A stretch of 45,060 nt of DNA. Source: Prevotellaceae bacterium (GTDB lineage Bacteria > Bacteroidota > Bacteroidia > Bacteroidales > Bacteroidaceae). Made by a program: the position numbers and the translations under genes. Under the pieces are notes generated by a model. It saw nothing but the letters and a program-made list of their open reading frames with translations, had not been told where the DNA came from and made no database searches. The DNA lies in the NCBI GenBank assembly GCA_028723455.1, contig JAQYEW010000058.1, positions 1 to 45,060 of the forward strand, read 5' to 3'. Positions 41,007 to 45,060 of this stretch are shown piece by piece. The first letter of the stretch is position 1. Every line of letters starts with the position of its first letter.

Positions 41007-42907
41007 GCCTCCCCGGCCGGCAACGCGAACTGCAAGGTTGCGTTCAACACGACCTGTTCCTGATCCACCAAGGTCTTGATCACTTCGGCATAAGCATCGC
41101 GAGGAAAACCGTCATAATTCAAATCCTTGGGCGACAGCGGACCCTGCCGCAACTGCGCAAGGAAGTGCTCCCTCATGCGGTCGTTTGCCGCTTCCGTATT
41201 CTGGTTGGAGCGGCACACCTCGCACTTGCCGCATTCCTTGGCTCCCTGCTCTCCGAAATAGTTCAGCAGGAAGGTGCTGTGGCACACCTGATCGTCCAGG
41301 CAATACATCAGCATGGCCTCGATGCGTTGCTTGTATTGTCGTTTACGGTCAGCATACACGCTATCGGGCAACACAATCTCGTCCCGCTCCACTCGACGCG
41401 TTACGAACTTGATAAAATCGGTCTTCTTGCTGGGAATATAGTCCAGGACTCCCTCCCCCGACAGGTCCCGCAGGGCATGGTAAACGGCCTCCTGCGTCAA
41501 TCCGGTCTCATGCGCCAACAAGGCCTCCTCGATATATACGTACTGGGAAAACAAACCCGTGTACTTGCGCAGCAAGGCTTGTATCAGGACATCCTCTGAC
41601 GCATTGGCGCGGCGCAGGCGGTACAGTTGGTCGCGCTGCAAGGTGAACATCAAACGGCTGATTACCTCGTCGTCGCGCCTGTATTCAATAAAGCCTGCAT
41701 TGGAGAGCAACTCCAGCGAGTTCACGACCAACACGGGGAAATGCCTGTATTGGTAACAGAACTCACCCAAATTGAATTCACGCGTTACATCCTGTCCGTC
41801 CCCCATAGCCATTTGAAGGTAATAGCATACATGTTCGTACACATCACGGATCGCGTCCATCTTGGGATAGGTCTCCGCTATGCGCCGCAAGAGTTTCTGC
41901 CCGTCGCGCTCCTCGAACAGCAAGACGGCATAGCTCTGTGCTCCGTCCCTACCCGCACGGCCCGCTTCCTGAAAATAGGCCTCGGGGCTGTCAGGACATT
42001 CCACATGGACCACCAGCCGTACATCTGCCTTGTCGATACCCATGCCGAAGGCGTTCGTAGCCACCATCACACGATACTCGTCCCTGAGCCAGGCCTCCTG
42101 ACGCAAGGTCTTCTCGTGCGACGCCAATCCGGCGTGATAGTTCGTGGCGGTGATGCCCTCGGCCAGCAACAGGCCCGCCAGCTCATGCGTCTGCTGGCGG
42201 TTACGGGTATAAACGATGGCAGAACCGTTCACACTGCGGAGTATATGCAGTAGGTCATGAGGCTTGTCGTGGCTCTTGCGGACGATATACGTCAGGTTCG
42301 GACGCTCGAAACTCATACGAACCACCTTGCTTCCCTCGCGAAACAGCAGCTGCTTCTGAATGTCCTTGACAACTTCCGGAGTGGCACTGGCGGTAAGCGC
42401 CAATACGGGGGCGTGAGGAACAATGCGACGAATAAGGGCAATATCCAGATAGCTGGGACGGAAGTCATAACCCCACTGACTGATGCAATGCGCTTCATCA
42501 ACGGCGATGAAGCTTACGCGCATGTGGTGCAACTTCGTTTGGAAGAGTTCCGACTGCAAACGTTCGGGCGAAGCATACAGCAGTTTGTAGTCGCCCAAGA
42601 TACAATTATCCAAGGCGGTTACGATCTCCTCCCTCGACATGCCGCTGTACACCGCCGTGGCCTTGATGCCACGCCGCCGCAGTGCCATCACTTGGTCCTG
42701 CATCAAGGCAATCAAAGGGGTAACAACAATGCAGATGCCCGACATACAGAGTGCCGGCACCTGAAACGTGATGCTCTTTCCTCCGCCCGTAGGCATCAGA
42801 CCCAGTGTGTCCTTACCGGCACAAATGCTTTCAATGATTTCACGCTGTACGCCACGAAAGTCATCGTAGCCCCAATAGCTCTTCAGAAAAGACTGGTAAC
42901 GGTCCAT
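41003..42907 (-). CDS. recQ: ATP-dependent DNA helicase RecQ
   Basis: This 634-residue 3'-5' DNA helicase acts in recombination and replication restart. It has motif I PTGGGKSITFQVP, motif II VDEAHCISQWGYDFRPSYLD with the aromatic-rich loop, motif III LTASATPEVV, motif V ATNAFGMGIDKADVRLVVH and motif VI QEAGRAGRDG. The zinc-binding region is LMYCLDDQVCHSTFLLNYFG then CGKCEVC, followed by a winged-helix-like end. I see no clear HRDC domain. It starts 10 bp after the recJ stop on the same strand, so recJ-recQ form one operon. Together they can create 3' single-stranded tails: RecQ unwinds while RecJ degrades the 5' strand. Confidence 0.97.
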   Translation of the reverse strand: MDRYQSFLKSYWGYDDFRGVQREIIESICAGKDTLGLMPTGGGKSITFQVPALCMSGICIVVTPLIALMQDQVMALRRRGIKATAVYSGMSREEIVTALDNCILGDYKLLYASPERLQSELFQTKLHHMRVSFIAVDEAHCISQWGYDFRPSYLDIALIRRIVPHAPVLALTASATPEVVKDIQKQLLFREGSKVVRMSFERPNLTYIVRKSHDKPHDLLHILRSVNGSAIVYTRNRQQTHELAGLLLAEGITATNYHAGLASHEKTLRQEAWLRDEYRVMVATNAFGMGIDKADVRLVVHVECPDSPEAYFQEAGRAGRDGAQSYAVLLFEERDGQKLLRRIAETYPKMDAIRDVYEHVCYYLQMAMGDGQDVTREFNLGEFCYQYRHFPVLVVNSLELLSNAGFIEYRRDDEVISRLMFTLQRDQLYRLRRANASEDVLIQALLRKYTGLFSQYVYIEEALLAHETGLTQEAVYHALRDLSGEGVLDYIPSKKTDFIKFVTRRVERDEIVLPDSVYADRKRQYKQRIEAMLMYCLDDQVCHSTFLLNYFGEQGAKECGKCEVCRSNQNTEAANDRMREHFLAQLRQGPLSPKDLNYDGFPRDAYAEVIKTLVDQEQVVLNATLQFALPAGEA

Positions 42908-42917
42908 CGCAAATGCC

Positions 42918-44639
42918 TTACTCCGTAGGTCGAATGTCCTCTATCAATAATTGAGCCTCGCCCTTTCGGTGCGTATTCTCCTCTACGGAATAGACTATGT
43001 CAAACGAACGGCGGCTTTTGATATAGCGCGCCTGACTGCTCTGCCCGAAAGCGATACCGTTCATGACGCAACTGCTCCGCTTGTCCACAAGTTCCAATTT
43101 GATGTGCTCCTGGTCTCGACCCACAACCTTGCTGTTGCCGTAATCATAGACTTGCGTGGTGCAGAATAACGGGCGTGGATTGTCCGGGCCGAAGGGGGCG
43201 AAACGCTTGAGGTCGGTAAAGAAACGACGCGTAACATCCTTGAAGTCTATCACCGCATCAATGTCCAATGTGGGCATCATCTGCGTAGGGTCTATGTTTT
43301 CGGCCACGTAGGCCTCGAAACGTTCCAAGAAGGCAGGGACATTCTCGGCTTTCATGGACAGGCCGGCAGCATAGGTGTGTCCGCCAAAATTCTCCAGCAA
43401 GTCGCGGCACGAATCAATGGCCTTGTAAATGTCAAAGCCACTGACAGAACGCGCCGAACCCGTTGCCATGCCATCGCCGTCGCCCGTGAGCACGACGGCG
43501 GGACGATAATAGATTTCCGTCAGGCGCGAAGCAACAATGCCTATCACGCCCTTATGCCAATTAGGATTATAGAGCGCAATACCCTTCGTTTCGCCCTGAT
43601 CCGACAATTCAGCCACAATGCGGTTGGCCTCCTCCGTGGTTGCCTTATCCAAATCTTTCCGCTGGTCGTTGTATTGGTTAATCAGTTTGGCCTCCTGCAT
43701 GGCGATACGAGGATCCGTTTCCACCAGCAGGCGTACGGCTTCCTTGCCACTCTGAATACGACCGCTGGCATTGATGCGGGGTCCAATCTTGAAGATAATG
43801 TCGCTCAAGGTGATTTCACGGTCGCCCAAACCGCAACAGTCCATAATCGCCTGCATCCCCACGCTGGGCGAAGCGTTCAGCTGGCGCAGACCATGGTAAG
43901 CCAAAATACGGTTCTCACCCATAATAGGCACAATATCGCCGGCAATGCTTACGGCACACAAATCAAGCAAAGAGGTCAGCTTCGAGAATTCGATACCGTT
44001 GTTCTGGGCAAAAGCCTGCATGAACTTAAAGCCAACGCCGCATCCCGAGAGATCCTTGTAAGGATAGGGACTATCCTCGCGCTTGGCATTCAGGATAGCC
44101 ACAGCAGGAGGCAGCTCGTCGCCAGGCACATGATGGTCGCAGATGATGAAATCTATACCCAGGTCCTTGGCATACTGAATGTTCTCGTTCGCCTTGATGC
44201 CACAGTCCAAGACAATGATTAACCGAACATCATTCTCATAGGCATATTCTACGCCCTGCACACTGACACCATAGCCCTCCTCGTTGCGATTGGGAATATA
44301 GTAGTCAATATTTGAATGGAACTGCAACAGAAACTTGTAAACCAAAGAAACGGCCGTAACGCCATCCACGTCATAGTCGCCATAGACCAACACCCGCTCG
44401 TTACGTGCCAATGCCTCGTTCAAACGGGCCACGGCCTTTGACATATCCTTAAACAGAAAGGGGTCCAGCAACTGGCTCAACTGAGGCCGGAAGAAGTTCT
44501 TGGCATCCGTAAGCGTGGAAATGCCCCTGGAACGCAGCAGCCCTGCAAGAATCGGGCTGATTCCCAATTCCTTTCCAAAGGCTTCGCTCGCTTCCACCTC
44601 TTGTCTACTTGGCTCTTTTATCTTCCACTCATAGTTCAT
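42918..44639 (-). CDS. recJ: Single-stranded-DNA-specific 5'-3' exonuclease RecJ
   Basis: This 573-residue DHH-family nuclease works in RecF-pathway recombination and mismatch repair. Motif I is VLVYGDYDVDGVTAVSLVYK, the next metal site VLDCGIKANENIQYAKD, the DHH motif FIICDHHVPGDELPPAVAIL, and GPRINASGRIQSGKEAVRLL marks the end of the catalytic core. GGHTYAAGLSM is the DHHA1 glycine motif. The C-terminal OB domain follows. The start is set at the ATG at 44639 because the TAACTTTG box ends 6 nt before it; a TTG three codons earlier lies on the box itself. It is followed by recQ after 10 bp. Confidence 0.97.
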   Translation of the reverse strand: MNYEWKIKEPSRQEVEASEAFGKELGISPILAGLLRSRGISTLTDAKNFFRPQLSQLLDPFLFKDMSKAVARLNEALARNERVLVYGDYDVDGVTAVSLVYKFLLQFHSNIDYYIPNRNEEGYGVSVQGVEYAYENDVRLIIVLDCGIKANENIQYAKDLGIDFIICDHHVPGDELPPAVAILNAKREDSPYPYKDLSGCGVGFKFMQAFAQNNGIEFSKLTSLLDLCAVSIAGDIVPIMGENRILAYHGLRQLNASPSVGMQAIMDCCGLGDREITLSDIIFKIGPRINASGRIQSGKEAVRLLVETDPRIAMQEAKLINQYNDQRKDLDKATTEEANRIVAELSDQGETKGIALYNPNWHKGVIGIVASRLTEIYYRPAVVLTGDGDGMATGSARSVSGFDIYKAIDSCRDLLENFGGHTYAAGLSMKAENVPAFLERFEAYVAENIDPTQMMPTLDIDAVIDFKDVTRRFFTDLKRFAPFGPDNPRPLFCTTQVYDYGNSKVVGRDQEHIKLELVDKRSSCVMNGIAFGQSSQARYIKSRRSFDIVYSVEENTHRKGEAQLLIEDIRPTE

Positions 44640-44645
44640 TGAATC

Positions 44646-44653
44646 CAAAGTTA
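44646..44653 (-). promoter_or_regulatory. -7 box (TAACTTTG) of recJ-recQ
   Basis: An exact match on the minus strand, ending 6 nt before the recJ ATG; transcription would begin at about the start codon. Confidence 0.75.
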
Positions 44654-44686
44654 CGAAAAAAAAGTGAGAAAACTACGTCTTAACGC

Positions 44687-44830
44687 TTTTTGTTTGATAG
44701 ATTAGTGAGTAGTGAGGAGTAAAGTGGTAGAGGAGTAAAGTGGTAAAGGAGTGAAGTGGTAAAGTAGTGAAGTGGTGGAGTAGTGAAGTGGTAAAGTAGT
44801 GAAGTGGTGGAGTGAAATGATGGATAGGTT
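44687..44830 (-). repeat. G-free (minus sense) tract with six 16-bp tandem repeats at 44717-44812
   Basis: The plus strand has no C for 144 nt, so the minus-strand RNA has no G. Within it six adjacent 16-bp units start at 44717, 44733, 44749, 44765, 44781 and 44797, variants of TAGTGAAGTGGTAAAG. Sixteen is not a multiple of three, so it is not coding. It lies between the 5S terminator and recJ, in the sense of both. A Rho-loading site or a variable repeat are the main ideas. Confidence 0.9.
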
Positions 44831-44880
44831 CAGGATGAACAAAGGTCTGGATAGGAGAACAGGGAGCAAAGGAACAAAAG

Positions 44881-44914
44881 AAGGGAGCCAAGTTCTGTTG
44901 AACTCGGCTCCCTT
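44881..44914 (-). terminator. rRNA operon terminator
   Basis: AAGGGAGCC and AGTTC pair with GAACT and GGCTCCCTT around TGTT with a single A/C mismatch. On the minus strand it is followed by CTTCTTTTGTT. It sits 10 nt past the 3' end of the 5S rRNA. Confidence 0.88.
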
Positions 44915-44924
44915 GCTGAAAAAA

Positions 44925-45035
<111 letters not shown>

Positions 45036-45060
45036 ATAAGTCTGACACAGTCCACAAGCA

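Noticed and set aside
44717..44812. CRISPR-like array
   Set aside because: The units are adjacent 16-mers with no spacers.

Overview
The window comes from a Bacteroidota chromosome, most likely order Bacteroidales and family Prevotellaceae. The evidence is the repeated TAnnTTTG -7 promoter box, the near absence of Shine-Dalgarno sequences, an S46 dipeptidyl-peptidase, secreted proteins with short 'GRxVN..KGVxIxNGKKVVK'-type C-termini, and Bacteroidetes-type HlyD/C39 exporters. The species cannot be named from sequence alone.

Layout. (1) 1-2675, minus strand: the start of a radical SAM protein cut by the window edge, a sigma-70 factor fused through one membrane helix to an outer-membrane-type beta-barrel, and a small lipoprotein. 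(2) 3499-11022, plus strand, increasingly AT-rich: an accessory export cassette. It holds an HlyD adaptor, a C39-peptidase ABC transporter, a LanC-like protein, a GT4 and a GT2 glycosyltransferase, and a 206-residue protein with a double-glycine leader followed by a JAB-like (JAMM metalloprotease/toxin-type) domain. An orphan secreted protein (11175-12125) follows, then a hairpin-rich gap. (3) 12.7-17.6 kb: topA-aroK and speA, with a G-free CAT-rich tract before speA. (4) 17.7-23.5 kb: two secreted proteins around ruvB. (5) 23.6-26.3 kb: an SpmA/SpmB-type membrane protein and a polysaccharide flippase. (6) 26.3-27.4 kb: a scar holding a YjbR fragment and a frameshifted IS982-family remnant. 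(7) 27.4-35.2 kb: a secreted DPP7-type peptidase and DEAD-box helicase (minus), then a PfkB kinase, a Xaa-Pro aminopeptidase and a secreted C1 peptidase (plus). (8) 35.3-41.0 kb: a surface-glycan block (GT14-like, GT2, GT92-like, alpha-1,2-fucosyltransferase, UDP-galactopyranose mutase, Galf/rhamnosyltransferase-like GT2). (9) 41.0-45.06 kb, minus strand: recJ-recQ, a 6 x 16-bp tandem repeat, an rRNA-operon terminator and 5S rRNA, so an rrn operon lies beyond the right edge.

The best candidate for an undescribed system is the 3499-11022 cassette. The transporter's C39 domain would cut the leader after Gly-Gly and export a JAB-domain protein that may be modified by the LanC-like protein and/or the two glycosyltransferases. 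Gene overlaps (ATGA junctions and a 14-nt overlap) tie hlyD, the transporter and lanC together, and the two glycosyltransferases to the effector. Exporter, leader and glycosyltransferases are familiar from Bacteroidales GG-leader peptide loci. A cargo carrying an Rhs-type JAB domain is the unusual part. Nothing here was tested by database search.
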